Of a stretch of 62,794 nt of DNA, positions 52,811 through 61,574 are shown one piece after another. Under the pieces are notes generated by a model, which searched no databases, was not told where the DNA came from, and saw only the letters and a list, made by a program, of their open reading frames with translations. Both the position numbers and the translations under genes were made by a program. Every line of letters begins with the position of its first letter. Within the stretch, counting starts at the first letter, position 1. Source of the stretch: Pseudomonadota bacterium. Its GTDB lineage: Bacteria > Pseudomonadota > Alphaproteobacteria > Rhizobiales > Hyphomicrobiaceae. The stretch covers positions 1 to 62,794 of the forward strand of contig JAFECH010000370.1 of the NCBI GenBank assembly GCA_018242255.1. The letters run 5' to 3'.

Positions 52811-53117
52811 GGTGCAGAATATTTCCGCTCGGCATGAATTTGTGGAATATCTCGCATTCCTTTTCATACGCCTGACGTTCGTCCGCGAAATGGCGAAACT
52901 TGAATTGCGCCGCGGTGCCGATATGGGCTTTCAATTTTGATTTGAGGTCTTCGCCCGCGCTTCCGACATATGAGATCGCGAAGCGCCCGAGGTGGTCGAC
53001 GAAGCCGAGCGCATACGTACCGGGACAACGTTCGACCAGCTCTTCCTCGATCGCGTCGGACGAGAGCGGAAAAGGGCCGCGTAGGCCAGCTCCCGCTAAT
53101 TCCTGCTGCTGCATCAT
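52761..53117 (-). CDS. GIY-YIG-like small protein (hypothetical)
   Basis: The 118-residue protein has a core resembling the GIY-YIG fold: CPGTYALGFVDHLGRFAISYVGSAGEDLKSKLKAHI, then FKFRHFADERQAYEKECEIFHKF, ending in a CPKC pair. Tyr, Tyr and the Glu in EKE may be active-site residues, but the usual Arg is uncertain. It follows fliK by a few bases and is probably co-transcribed with it. The ATG at 53117 is chosen; a TTG lies at 53126. Function unknown. Confidence 0.6.
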   Translation of the reverse strand: MMQQQELAGAGLRGPFPLSSDAIEEELVERCPGTYALGFVDHLGRFAISYVGSAGEDLKSKLKAHIGTAAQFKFRHFADERQAYEKECEIFHKFMPSGNILHPSRPRGTDWTCPKCRR

Positions 53118-53129
53118 CTCAAACAAGAC

Positions 53130-54659
53130 CTAGATATAGACTGCGTTCCCGGACCTGGAGCTGGCGACCTCAGCCGGAGCCGGCTGAGGATGGGATTCTC
53201 TGGAGCGGCGATTGGTCTGATCGGACGGTGATCCGTCTCGTCGTTGCATGTCGCCGCCATCCTGCCGGCTCATGAATCCCGAACGCGACGGATCTCCATC
53301 GCGAGACGGGGAGCCGTTCGTCTGCCAACCATTCGCGTTTGCGGAGGCACTGGCCGAAGCATCCGTGATCTTTATGCTCGATATGTCATAGCCGGCATCC
53401 TTCAAGCCGCGCTCGAGATTTGGCCGATCGTCAGTGAGAAGCTTGGCAGTGGACGCCTTAGATGCTTCTGCTTCGATCGACAACGAATTCGAGCTGAGGC
53501 TCAGGCGTATTCTGACCGAACCAAGGTCTGGCGGTGACAATGTCAGATCGAGGGTCCGCAAAACGGGTGCCGCGGTGGACCGCGTCGGTACGTCAACGAC
53601 CGATGTCGCGGCGCTGGCGCCCGTCGCGTTCGATCCTAAGCTGGCAATCACGCCGTCGCGGACCTGATTGCCGACGGTGGCCGCATTGGCGCTGGCGCTT
53701 TTTCCGGTCGTGAAAATCTGGTCGAGAGATGGCGTGGCATCCGGTTTGTCCGCCTTCTTGGCAATCTCCGATGCTATTTCCATATGCGGTCGTGAATCGT
53801 TCTTGCTACCACCGTCGTTATTGAACGACGCATTCGCATTCTGATCGTTATTTGCCTTTGCTGCCGTCGGCGCCGCTACCGGCTGTAGCGAGTCCATCGA
53901 TAATTTAACATCGGACTGCTGCCCCTTGGCGGTGGCGACCGAGCCAAGGTTCTGAGCAAGTACCGCTGCGGATGGGGCACTCTTGCCGGTATTCAGGGCC
54001 GAGAGCTGGGAGGCGACGCTCGTCATGCCGTCAGAATTGAAGTTCCAATGGGTCTCGCGCCGATTGATCGCGACCGGCACAAGCTCCGTCGTATCTTGCG
54101 GAATGGCGTTGTGGTCGGCGGCGACGTTATCAGTCGCATCTTCGGCTTTGAGGTCGGCGGAATTTGCGAAGATTTTGTTTTTTGCATCCATGAGAGCGAG
54201 GATGCTCTTTTGTTGCATCAACGCCGCCGCCCGAACCGGAGCCTGAGACGTATCGGTCTGAGTTGACACCGAGTCGGCCGTCGTGCCGAGCACTCGATCC
54301 GTCGTTACCTGCGGCGCCAGAAGATTCAATGAGGCGCTGGTTCCTACAGCAGTTTTCGAACTTGCGTCTTTCGTTTGATCCTGATCGATACTGGCGAAAG
54401 TGTCCTCAAACGAGCTATTGTCCTCATCCGACTTGCCCTTGTCCTGCTTTCGTTGCACCGTCTTTCGCGTTTTATCGACATGCGTCGAGGCCGCATCGAC
54501 ATCTTCGCGCGGCGCGCTCTGGGTCGCGCTTTCGGGCTTGGGGTCATTCTCATCCTTCTCCTTGAGCTGACCGCGATTCCCGCTCGATCCCTTTCCAGAA
54601 ACCGATTTCAGGAGCGTTTCGGCACCACCAGACGCGGCGCTGTTAATTGCTGCCGTCAT
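53130..54659 (-). CDS. fliK: Flagellar hook-length control protein FliK
   Basis: FliK (509 residues) measures hook length and switches export specificity. The first 380 residues are low-complexity, rich in Ser, Ala, Asp and Gln, as usual. The conserved C-terminal domain (about 385-450) has LDLTLSPPDLGSVRIRLSLSSNSLSIEAEA, and the tail is Arg/Ser/Gly-rich. It overlaps the motC stop by four bases. Confidence 0.87.
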   Translation of the reverse strand: MTAAINSAASGGAETLLKSVSGKGSSGNRGQLKEKDENDPKPESATQSAPREDVDAASTHVDKTRKTVQRKQDKGKSDEDNSSFEDTFASIDQDQTKDASSKTAVGTSASLNLLAPQVTTDRVLGTTADSVSTQTDTSQAPVRAAALMQQKSILALMDAKNKIFANSADLKAEDATDNVAADHNAIPQDTTELVPVAINRRETHWNFNSDGMTSVASQLSALNTGKSAPSAAVLAQNLGSVATAKGQQSDVKLSMDSLQPVAAPTAAKANNDQNANASFNNDGGSKNDSRPHMEIASEIAKKADKPDATPSLDQIFTTGKSASANAATVGNQVRDGVIASLGSNATGASAATSVVDVPTRSTAAPVLRTLDLTLSPPDLGSVRIRLSLSSNSLSIEAEASKASTAKLLTDDRPNLERGLKDAGYDISSIKITDASASASANANGWQTNGSPSRDGDPSRSGFMSRQDGGDMQRRDGSPSDQTNRRSRESHPQPAPAEVASSRSGNAVYI

Positions 54660-55933
54660 TTTCCACTCCTAGAAATCATTGAATCTGCTGCTTTCAAAAT
54701 TTCGTCGGCTTTGGTAAGCGCCGTCATTGCACTTTGTTCTCCCGGAGCCTGCGCCATGGTTTGCGAATCGCCTTTGTGGGGCGGAGCGGTCCCGCCCTGT
54801 GTCCCGGTCACCGTTTTGGCGATAAAGCCTGCGACTTCTCGGATCTCAGCGTCATCCTCCGAAAGCCGATCGACCGTGATCTGATCCAGCGCTTTCATGG
54901 CGTTTACCGCATCGTTGGACGGTGCTTCGGCTGCAGCTATATACAGGCGCGCACGTTCTTTGTTCTCTAATGATGCGTTTGGCGCTGCCAAAACCTTCGA
55001 AGCTGCCGCCTTCGCAAGCTTCAGTCGTCCTTGCAGCAAACCTTCTCCGGCGAGGTCGATGAACAGTTCGGATGCAGGCTGCATATCGCCATCATCGAAG
55101 TTTTCAGCAAGACGATCGATGCTCTCCTGACCATCGAACTCTTTTTGCTTAGCGGCTGCTTCCGCAAACCCTCGAAACAGCTTCCAGGCATAAATCGATT
55201 TTCCAAATTCCCGCACATAACTTATCGTCAACATCATCGCGCGGTTTGTATCGCCTGAATCGAGCAGCACCGGGATTTCTCGCCGCGTAGAGGCTTCGTC
55301 GATCGCGGTGTGGGGACAGGCCAGACGTGCATCATCGAGGAGGCTGATCGCCGCGGCGTGGTCATCCTCAAGATAGAGAGAAGCCTTGGCGAGCGCGAAC
55401 GGTCCAACAAGGCTGACGTCGAGCGAGCGGGGATCGATGTCTTCGAACAGCTCTCGCGCCTTTTTGGGCTGCCCTTCGGCGAAGCTCATGATGCCGGCAG
55501 CCAAATTCTGATCGGACATGCTCAGAGAGTTCTGCTTGATAAGCGGTTGCAGAACGCGGGCGTCTCCGCCGCTCAGTACGTATAGGAGGCTCGTGCGAAC
55601 GTTGGCATAGTCGTCCCACGCTTCCGGACTGAAACTTCTGACCTCACGCGCGATATCGATCATGAGGCGCTGCTGATCGGCGAGTGCTGCGCGATCGCCA
55701 CGAACGATTTTATCTTGGGCTGCCCCCAACTCTTCGAGAAGTTGTCGTGTGCGTCGTCGCACCTGCGCTTTTTCGCTCGCGTCTTCCGAATAGTTCGGAA
55801 CGCCGTGCTCTGCGGCTACGGTCTCATCGGGTTTGTCGAACATAAACGCGGGTCTAAAATACACTAACGAGCCCGCGACGAGGACCGCGAACACGACAAG
55901 TGACGCAGCAGCGATGAGCGCGACGCGCTTCAT
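54656..55933 (-). CDS. motC: Chemotaxis/motility protein MotC
   Basis: MotC (425 residues) is a periplasmic protein of rhizobial flagella that binds MotB and supports stator function. An N-terminal helix (residues 4-27) acts as signal or anchor. The body is all-helical with TPR-like repeats (EPRSLDV-type units such as KKARELFEDIDPRSLD, ASLYLEDDHAAAISLLDDARL). Its position after motB agrees with the family. The stop overlaps the fliK start. Confidence 0.85.
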   Translation of the reverse strand: MKRVALIAAASLVVFAVLVAGSLVYFRPAFMFDKPDETVAAEHGVPNYSEDASEKAQVRRRTRQLLEELGAAQDKIVRGDRAALADQQRLMIDIAREVRSFSPEAWDDYANVRTSLLYVLSGGDARVLQPLIKQNSLSMSDQNLAAGIMSFAEGQPKKARELFEDIDPRSLDVSLVGPFALAKASLYLEDDHAAAISLLDDARLACPHTAIDEASTRREIPVLLDSGDTNRAMMLTISYVREFGKSIYAWKLFRGFAEAAAKQKEFDGQESIDRLAENFDDGDMQPASELFIDLAGEGLLQGRLKLAKAAASKVLAAPNASLENKERARLYIAAAEAPSNDAVNAMKALDQITVDRLSEDDAEIREVAGFIAKTVTGTQGGTAPPHKGDSQTMAQAPGEQSAMTALTKADEILKAADSMISRSGK

Positions 55934-57225
55934 CTTTTGTCCTCTTTTAGGAGAATGTCGATTCGTCGATTGGTCGCCGCAAGCGTGTCTTCCGGCACTT
56001 TGGGATCCCGGTCGGCACGGCCTTCGATGGCGACAACGCGCGCTTCATCGACGCCCCCACGCAAGAGCATGTAGTACGCCATCTGAGCGCGCGCTGCTGA
56101 CAGGCGCCAGTTGTCATAGACCCCGCTCTTGTAAGGGCGCGAATCGGTATGTCCGCGGAGAATGATATCGCCTTTCTTAGCGCTCAAGACGCGGCCGATC
56201 TTCTCCATAACGAGGACGAGTTCCGGGCGCGGCTTTGCAGAACCGACTTCAAACATCCCGAAGTTGGCATCATCCGTCAGGCTAATGAGCAATCCTTCCG
56301 GCGTTGCTTTCACGTCAATCATCGGCAGTTCGTGCGAAACGTCGGCGACCGCTTTGCTGATCCGCTCCTGAAGTTCCTTCACGTCCTGATCTTTATCGTG
56401 ATCCTTGTCGTGGGTTTTATCTTCTTTCTTCGCCTGATCCAAAGTTGCAGGGGTTTGCTTCGTAACCGTGTCCTGCTGCTTCGGCTTGTCGCCAACATCA
56501 TCCATCGATGCGCGCGCCGAGAGCTGTTGCTTGGGATCTTGCGTAACGGGCTTCACGTTTTCGGCGGGAAGGGCGCGCGCGACATTTGAAGGCTGTTGCG
56601 GCACGACCGGTGCGGCCTGGGGCGCAGGCTTCAACCTGACATCAGACTTTCCGGCTCTACGATTGATGCGATCGAACGGATCGTCGATGTTACCGTCTGA
56701 AGGGCTGGCGGCCGTGGTCGACTGGCTGGCCCGCGCCTCGTCCGCCAGTTTTTCGAGCAAGCTTCCTGGATCGTCGAAAAGCGCAACCTCGCGCATCTCT
56801 TGAGCGCTCTTGCCGCCTGACCCGGAGCTCGCTTCGTGCGAGGCGTCGTCCTTGGCTTCACCACTGCTTTCTTTACTGTCGCGTTCCGACTGCCTTTTCG
56901 ATGCATCGTCGGGCTGCTTTTCGAACCCGCGTTTGCCTTTCTCGTCAGAGCGCTTTGAAGGTGCCTCGGATAGGTCTTCGATGCCCTTTGGCGCAGCGTA
57001 GCGGTCGGTGAGATGCATCGGATTGAAGTAGGCAGCGACCTGCACGATGGTTTTTTTGTCGGCGGCATTGACCAGCCACATGACGAGAAAGAACGCCATC
57101 ATTGCCGTCATGAAATCGGCGTATGCGATCTTCCAAACGCCGCCGTGATGCGCTTCTTCCGCATTACGCCGGCGACGGACGATGACGAGTGGTTGCGATG
57201 AAACGTCTTCGCGGCCGTCGCTCAT
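55930..57225 (-). CDS. motB: Flagellar stator protein MotB, long form
   Basis: MotB (431 residues) anchors the stator to peptidoglycan and carries proton flow. Asp37 in IAYADFMTAMMAFFLVMWL is the proton-binding residue in the single membrane helix. The OmpA-like domain is at about 290-425 (IILRGHTDSRPY, LSAARAQMAYYMLLRGG, NRRIDILL). The linker of some 230 residues is Lys/Asp/Ser/Gln-rich, much longer than in E. coli (308 in total), which matches the MotC-dependent rhizobial type. motA is not in the window. The ATG at 57225 overlaps the preceding stop. Confidence 0.93.
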   Translation of the reverse strand: MSDGREDVSSQPLVIVRRRRNAEEAHHGGVWKIAYADFMTAMMAFFLVMWLVNAADKKTIVQVAAYFNPMHLTDRYAAPKGIEDLSEAPSKRSDEKGKRGFEKQPDDASKRQSERDSKESSGEAKDDASHEASSGSGGKSAQEMREVALFDDPGSLLEKLADEARASQSTTAASPSDGNIDDPFDRINRRAGKSDVRLKPAPQAAPVVPQQPSNVARALPAENVKPVTQDPKQQLSARASMDDVGDKPKQQDTVTKQTPATLDQAKKEDKTHDKDHDKDQDVKELQERISKAVADVSHELPMIDVKATPEGLLISLTDDANFGMFEVGSAKPRPELVLVMEKIGRVLSAKKGDIILRGHTDSRPYKSGVYDNWRLSAARAQMAYYMLLRGGVDEARVVAIEGRADRDPKVPEDTLAATNRRIDILLKEDKR

Positions 57226-57812
57226 AGTGCTGTCGCCTCCAACTCGGCGATCCACGCCGCGATGTTAACTTCAATCTCGGTATTCTCGACGTGAGCGCGA
57301 ACGTCGGCGCTCGGACTTTCCGAATATCCGATCTGGAATCCCGACGTCGGTAGTCGTTCGTTGAGATGCTGGATAATTTCGGCGGGCGCTTCGATGTGAA
57401 TCTTGGCACCCTCGACCAACGCGCGTGAAATTGCTCGTTCCAGATCCTGCAACGCGCGATCATAGAGACGTGCAACAAGCCATGGCCGTAGAAGCTCCGC
57501 GACCCGCTCTGAGACATTTCGTTCGATGATGTGCGATGCACTTTCCAGACGCGCAACAAGCTGCTCCGTGCAGTCGCGTTGCCAGCTCTCTTTTTCCTGA
57601 GCAAGCTCGTCCGCATGGTGGATCTGCGCTTCAGCAAGGCGATGTTCCGCGTCGGCCTCTGCTTCCGTGCGGCCTTCGGTGTAGCCCTGCCTGTGACCAT
57701 CCTCGAAAGCGGCCTTCAGCAGTGCATCAATATCGGGCTCTTCGACGTCAGGAGTGACGCGATCGAAGTCCCTGAGCAGTGAGAAGGCCGAACTGTGAGG
57801 CCGAGCCATCAT
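57222..57812 (-). CDS. fliH: FliH-like flagellar export regulator
   Basis: A 196-residue protein between fliF and motB. Its middle is a charged helix (EDGHRQGYTEGRTEAEADAEHRLAEA), including GxxxG-like spacing as in FliH, and the C-terminal part (AELLRPWLVARLYDRALQDLERAI, VEGAKIHIEAPAEIIQHL) resembles the FliH/HrpE ATPase-binding domain. FliH binds FliI and restrains the export ATPase. Start ATG at 57812 overlaps the fliF stop (ATGA). Alphaproteobacterial FliH is divergent, so confidence is moderate. Confidence 0.72.
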   Translation of the reverse strand: MMARPHSSAFSLLRDFDRVTPDVEEPDIDALLKAAFEDGHRQGYTEGRTEAEADAEHRLAEAQIHHADELAQEKESWQRDCTEQLVARLESASHIIERNVSERVAELLRPWLVARLYDRALQDLERAISRALVEGAKIHIEAPAEIIQHLNERLPTSGFQIGYSESPSADVRAHVENTEIEVNIAAWIAELEATAL

Positions 57813-59494
57813 CCGTTCTTGACCCAATGCTTCATGATCGCGGTCGCTTGTTCTTCATCGCGATCGATAATCGCGCTGAGTTTTTCAACTGGGCCGAGCG
57901 CCAACGAGGTTCCGAAGGAAAGGCCGCTGCTGAAGTCTCCCAAGCCGCCGCCCATGCCGTCAAATGGATTGGCGCCCGGTTCGAGCAGCGGCGATGCCAT
58001 CTCGGGCATGTCTAGCGGCGCCTCGCCCGATCCCGTAATCGAGGCGAGCGGCGCCTCGATCGAGATGTTATTTGCGCTTTCAATCGCCGGTCTGTCGCTC
58101 GAGAGCAGAGTCCGCATGACCGGCCGGAAGCCGGCCATCACGACGATTGCCGCAACCAGCAGGATCGTCAGCGAGCGAATGCCTGTTCCCGCAAGACCCA
58201 TCAATAACGAGGCCCAAGCCGTGCCCGAAGAGCCGTCTCCCTCAAACGGAGATGGCGCGAAATCGACGGCCGCCACGCTGATTTGATCGCCGCGTTTGGT
58301 ATCAATGCCGGCTGCGGAAAGAGCGATCTTCTCGATTTCGGCGACTTGCTTGTCGACATCTTCGGGCTTTGCATCTTTGCCCATCGCATCCATCAGTCGT
58401 TTTTTGTTGACGACGACTGAGACCGAGATGTTTGCAATCTTGTAGCCTTCGCTCGTGGAAGAGGCCGATTTCGAACTGATCTCGTAGTTCGTGGTTTCTT
58501 CCTTGCGATCCTGATTGCGCTTCGTCTGGTCTTTGTGGCTTGTTTGTTCGTTCGGAATGTTTTCTTGGACGCTTACATTGTTCTTGCCGGCACCATCTTG
58601 TGAACTCTGCGCTTCCTTGATGTATCGCGTCGAACGCTCGACCTTGCTGTCGGGATCGAACTTCGTTTCGTTCGTCTGAAGCTTGTCGATATTCAAGCGT
58701 GCAATGGCGCTGACTTCAAAGTTATCCAGCCCCAGATAAGGCGAGAGCGTTCGTCGAACGCTGTCTTGGATCTGCTTCGAGACGGTGCGCTCAAGCTCTA
58801 GCATTTGCACCGGTGCATCGCCGCCGGCCAGACCGTTGCCGGCCCCTCCAAGGATCGAACCGTCCGTGCCGATAACCTGCACCTCGCTTGGCGTCATTTC
58901 CGGAATCGCCGCGGCAACCAAATGCTTGATGGCGGGTGCAGCCGTGGCGTCGCCCGCAACATCCGTCCGGATGACGACTGAGGCTGAAGGCGCTTCTTTC
59001 TTGACCTGAAGTGCATTCTGGTTCGGCATGAAGATGTGAACGCGAGCAGCTCTCACACCCTTCAGATACTGGATCGTACGCGACAACTCACCTTCGAGGG
59101 CGCGCACGCGCGTCACCTCCTGCATGAAGGACGTTAGCCCGAGCGCGCCAAGTTTATCGAACAACTCGTAGCCTGCAGTTTGGCTGCCAGGCAGGCCCTT
59201 TTCCGCTAGCAAAGCCCGAGCCTGAGCCGTCTGCCCGACTGGCACGCTCAGCTTCGTTCCGTCCATGCTGCTTTCAAAGGGGATGCCGGCTTCTGTCAGC
59301 GCCGTTCCCATGCGACTTATGTCGGGCGGCGTCAGTCCGACGTAAAGCGTCTCGTAGCTCGAGCGCGATGCAAAGTAACTGCCTACTGTAATCAGTCCGA
59401 AGACCAGCGCACCGGCAATGCCAAGCGCCAAAAGACGCTTGCGGCCCAGACCTAGCAGGCTCCGATACAGGTTCTCAAATTGACGCCAATCCAT
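57809..59494 (-). CDS. fliF: Flagellar MS-ring protein FliF
   Basis: FliF (561 residues) forms the MS ring in the inner membrane. It has TM1 (about 22-42), ring-building motifs (YVGLTPPDISRMGTALTEAGIPFE, VRALEGELSRTIQYLKGVRAARVHI, and KPEDVDKQVAEIEKIALSAAGID) and TM2 (about 440-462). The C-terminal end binds FliG and is acidic near the tail (IDRDEEQATAIMKHWVKNG). It starts the fliF-fliH-motB-motC-fliK operon. Confidence 0.95.
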   Translation of the reverse strand: MDWRQFENLYRSLLGLGRKRLLALGIAGALVFGLITVGSYFASRSSYETLYVGLTPPDISRMGTALTEAGIPFESSMDGTKLSVPVGQTAQARALLAEKGLPGSQTAGYELFDKLGALGLTSFMQEVTRVRALEGELSRTIQYLKGVRAARVHIFMPNQNALQVKKEAPSASVVIRTDVAGDATAAPAIKHLVAAAIPEMTPSEVQVIGTDGSILGGAGNGLAGGDAPVQMLELERTVSKQIQDSVRRTLSPYLGLDNFEVSAIARLNIDKLQTNETKFDPDSKVERSTRYIKEAQSSQDGAGKNNVSVQENIPNEQTSHKDQTKRNQDRKEETTNYEISSKSASSTSEGYKIANISVSVVVNKKRLMDAMGKDAKPEDVDKQVAEIEKIALSAAGIDTKRGDQISVAAVDFAPSPFEGDGSSGTAWASLLMGLAGTGIRSLTILLVAAIVVMAGFRPVMRTLLSSDRPAIESANNISIEAPLASITGSGEAPLDMPEMASPLLEPGANPFDGMGGGLGDFSSGLSFGTSLALGPVEKLSAIIDRDEEQATAIMKHWVKNG

Positions 59495-59554
59495 CTCTCG
59501 ACCTTGCAGGCAAAGTTTCCTGGCAACGGTAGGGATGGAACCTTGTGCAAAGGT

Positions 59555-59616
59555 GACGGGCCGCCCACCGCGACCTGTTCCGGAAACCTGGAAGAGGTCA
59601 AGGGTGGCGGCCCGTC
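59555..59616. terminator. Long hairpin between fliC and fliF
   Basis: GACGGGCCGCC (59555-59565) pairs perfectly with GGCGGCCCGTC (59606-59616), and the flanking CACC/GGTG partly continues the stem. The 40-base interior also contains a GACCT/AGGTC pairing. Downstream on the minus strand there is no T-tract. It is 55 bases after the fliC stop and could stabilise or end fliC mRNA and allow some read-through into fliF. Confidence 0.6.
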
Positions 59617-59641
59617 GAATAGACCAGTTGTATGGGTGGCC

Positions 59642-59657
59642 GACGCCGTCCGGCGTC
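59642..59657 (-). terminator. Small hairpin directly after fliC
   Basis: GACGCC (59642-59647) and GGCGTC (59652-59657) form a 6-bp stem with the loop GTCC, 14 bases after the fliC stop. It is GC-rich and stable but lacks a T-run; it may protect the 3' end of fliC mRNA together with the larger hairpin. Confidence 0.45.
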
Positions 59658-59670
59658 AGGCCTTATTTTA

Positions 59671-60615
59671 CTACCGGAAGAGCGAAAGAATGTTCTGGCT
59701 CGACTGGTTGGCGATGCTGAGAGCCTGAACGCCGAGCTGCTGCTTGACCTGCAAGGCCTGCAACTTCGTCGATTCTTGGTTCATGTCAGCGTCCACCAAC
59801 TGTGAGATGCCCGTCGTGATCGAGTCCATTAGCGACGACACGAAGGACGTCTGCAGATCGATGCGCTTCTGGGCGGAGCCGAGGTTGGTCGCGGCTGTCG
59901 TCATGGACTGGTAGGCCGAATCGACGCCGGCGATGTACCCCTTGAGGGTCGCCTGGTCGGTCGGGCTGTCCGTCAGCGAGCTGATGTCGATGTTCATAAC
60001 CGACGTGCCGCCCGTCGTCACAATGGCGCCCGTGGACGAACGCTGCGAGTCGAGGATGCCGCCTGCGCCAGAAGCAGTCGAGCTGTCGAAAAGGATCGAC
60101 GTCGCGGTATCGACGCTGATCGTGCCGACAGAAACAGTGCCGTCGGAGGCGCGAGAGAACGACGAAACGATCGTCTTAGTCGCGCTGTAACCGGAGGTCG
60201 CCGAATCGACCGATACCCAGTTCTCGCCTGAGAAGCTTGCCGAGTCGGCGATGCCCTTCAGCTGATCCTGGAGCTGCGTGATTTCCGACTGAATCTTTTT
60301 GCGGTCAACACCAGGCGAGGCGGCCGCGACGAGTTTGTCCTTGATCTGGCCGACGAGATCGATCGACTGGTTGATCGCGTTGTAGGCGACGTCAACGGTG
60401 CCTTTGCCGAGACCGAGAGCGTCCTGAACGGTCGAGAGAGCCGAGTTGTCCGACTTCATCGTGGTCGCAATCGACCAATATGCGGCGTTGTCCGAAGCGC
60501 TCGCAACCTTCAAACCGGTCGAAATCGCATTCTGCGTCGTCAGCATATCTTTGGAGGTCTGGCGCAGCGACTGCAACGCGGTCATTGCGGAAATGTTGGT
60601 ATTAATACTGCTCAT
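59671..60615 (-). CDS. fliC: Flagellin
   Basis: A 314-residue flagellin, the filament subunit. D0/D1 N-terminal helices (SINTNISAMTALQSLRQTSKDM, STGLKVASASDNAAYWSIATTMKSD) and the C-terminal helices (AQKRIDLQTSFVSSLMDSI, LQALQVKQQLGVQALSIANQSSQNILSLFR) frame a short variable middle. It is of the compact alphaproteobacterial type. The ATG at 60615 is chosen since AAGGG is 8 bases upstream; an ATG at 60621 is possible. Only one flagellin gene is in the window. FlbT and FlaF presumably act on it. Confidence 0.95.
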   Translation of the reverse strand: MSSINTNISAMTALQSLRQTSKDMLTTQNAISTGLKVASASDNAAYWSIATTMKSDNSALSTVQDALGLGKGTVDVAYNAINQSIDLVGQIKDKLVAAASPGVDRKKIQSEITQLQDQLKGIADSASFSGENWVSVDSATSGYSATKTIVSSFSRASDGTVSVGTISVDTATSILFDSSTASGAGGILDSQRSSTGAIVTTGGTSVMNIDISSLTDSPTDQATLKGYIAGVDSAYQSMTTAATNLGSAQKRIDLQTSFVSSLMDSITTGISQLVDADMNQESTKLQALQVKQQLGVQALSIANQSSQNILSLFR

Positions 60616-60833
60616 GCCCATGTCCCTTGTCCTTTTACTCAGCACAAAACGCTAATGGGACATACCGGATCTACCGGCTTGACAGATCGGCGTCATGCCC
60701 GTGGCGCGTGTTCGCTGCCACCCTGTCATCGGCAAAGTAGATAGATGAGAATCGTTTCGTAATGGTTAATTTTAATGGCTGGGATGTTAATAAATTTGCT
60801 CAGAGTTGGGTTTTAATCCCGCACTCCGGCAAG
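60616..60833 (-). promoter_or_regulatory. Flagellin promoter and leader region
   Basis: This 218-base gap between fliP and fliC should hold the strong flagellin promoter and the leader that FlbT may bind. A TGG-N10-GC pair (60720 to 60706 on the minus strand) weakly resembles a sigma-54 site, placing a start near 60693. CCGG-atcta-CCGG (60665-60677) is a short inverted repeat in the leader. Neither is proven. Confidence 0.4.
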
Positions 60834-61574
60834 CTAAGTGAATGATTTCACGAGGGCTCCAACGAGCAAGCTCCAGCCGTCGACCAACACGAAGAACAGC
60901 ACCTTCAGCGGCAAGGCGACGACTGTAGGCGGCATCATCATCATGCCCATTGCAGTCATGATCGTCGCTACCACTAAATCTATGACGAGAAACGGCAGCG
61001 TGACCAAGAACCCGATCTCGAAACCACGACGCAACTCCGAGACCATGAATGCCGGGATGAGAACCCGGAGGTCGTTGGGACCTGCCTTGTTCTGCTGCCC
61101 AAATTTTTCTGCGGACATCTGTTCGAACATCGCGAGGTCTTTGTCGCGAACGTTCGCCTTCATAAAGGTTCGAAATGGCGCGGTGGTCCGCTCGTAGCCG
61201 TCTTGCTGACTGATCTTGTTCTCGACCATCGGTTTTACGCCGTTGTCCCAGGCGTCCTGGAAGGTTGGGGCCATCACGAACAAAGTCATGAAGAGTGCGA
61301 GGCTCACGAGGATCAGATTGTTGGGCGTTGTTTGCAGCCCGAGCCCTGCGCGCAAGAACGAGAAAGCGATCAGAAATCTCGCAAAAGAGGTCACCATCAT
61401 CAGCAAGCCGGGGGCGACTGACAGGACAGTCATCACGACGAGAAGCTGGACGATGCGACCGGAGACGCTGGCGTCTCCGGCAGGAAAAAGCGTCTGAAGA
61501 TCAATTGCCTGGGCGGCAGCCACACTTGAAGATGCTGCCAACAGGATCAGCGCACAGAGAACTTTCTTGATCAT
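60834..61574 (-). CDS. fliP: Flagellar export gate protein FliP
   Basis: FliP (246 residues) is the central component of the export channel with FliQ and FliR. A cleavable signal peptide (residues about 1-21, ending VAAAQA) precedes four membrane helices. Family stretches: VLSVAPGLLMMVTSFARFLIAFSFLR, LRVLIPAFMVSELRRGFEIGFLVTLPFLVIDLVV, MGMMMMPPTVVALPLK. Start overlaps the fliL stop. Confidence 0.96.
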   Translation of the reverse strand: MIKKVLCALILLAASSSVAAAQAIDLQTLFPAGDASVSGRIVQLLVVMTVLSVAPGLLMMVTSFARFLIAFSFLRAGLGLQTTPNNLILVSLALFMTLFVMAPTFQDAWDNGVKPMVENKISQQDGYERTTAPFRTFMKANVRDKDLAMFEQMSAEKFGQQNKAGPNDLRVLIPAFMVSELRRGFEIGFLVTLPFLVIDLVVATIMTAMGMMMMPPTVVALPLKVLFFVLVDGWSLLVGALVKSFT

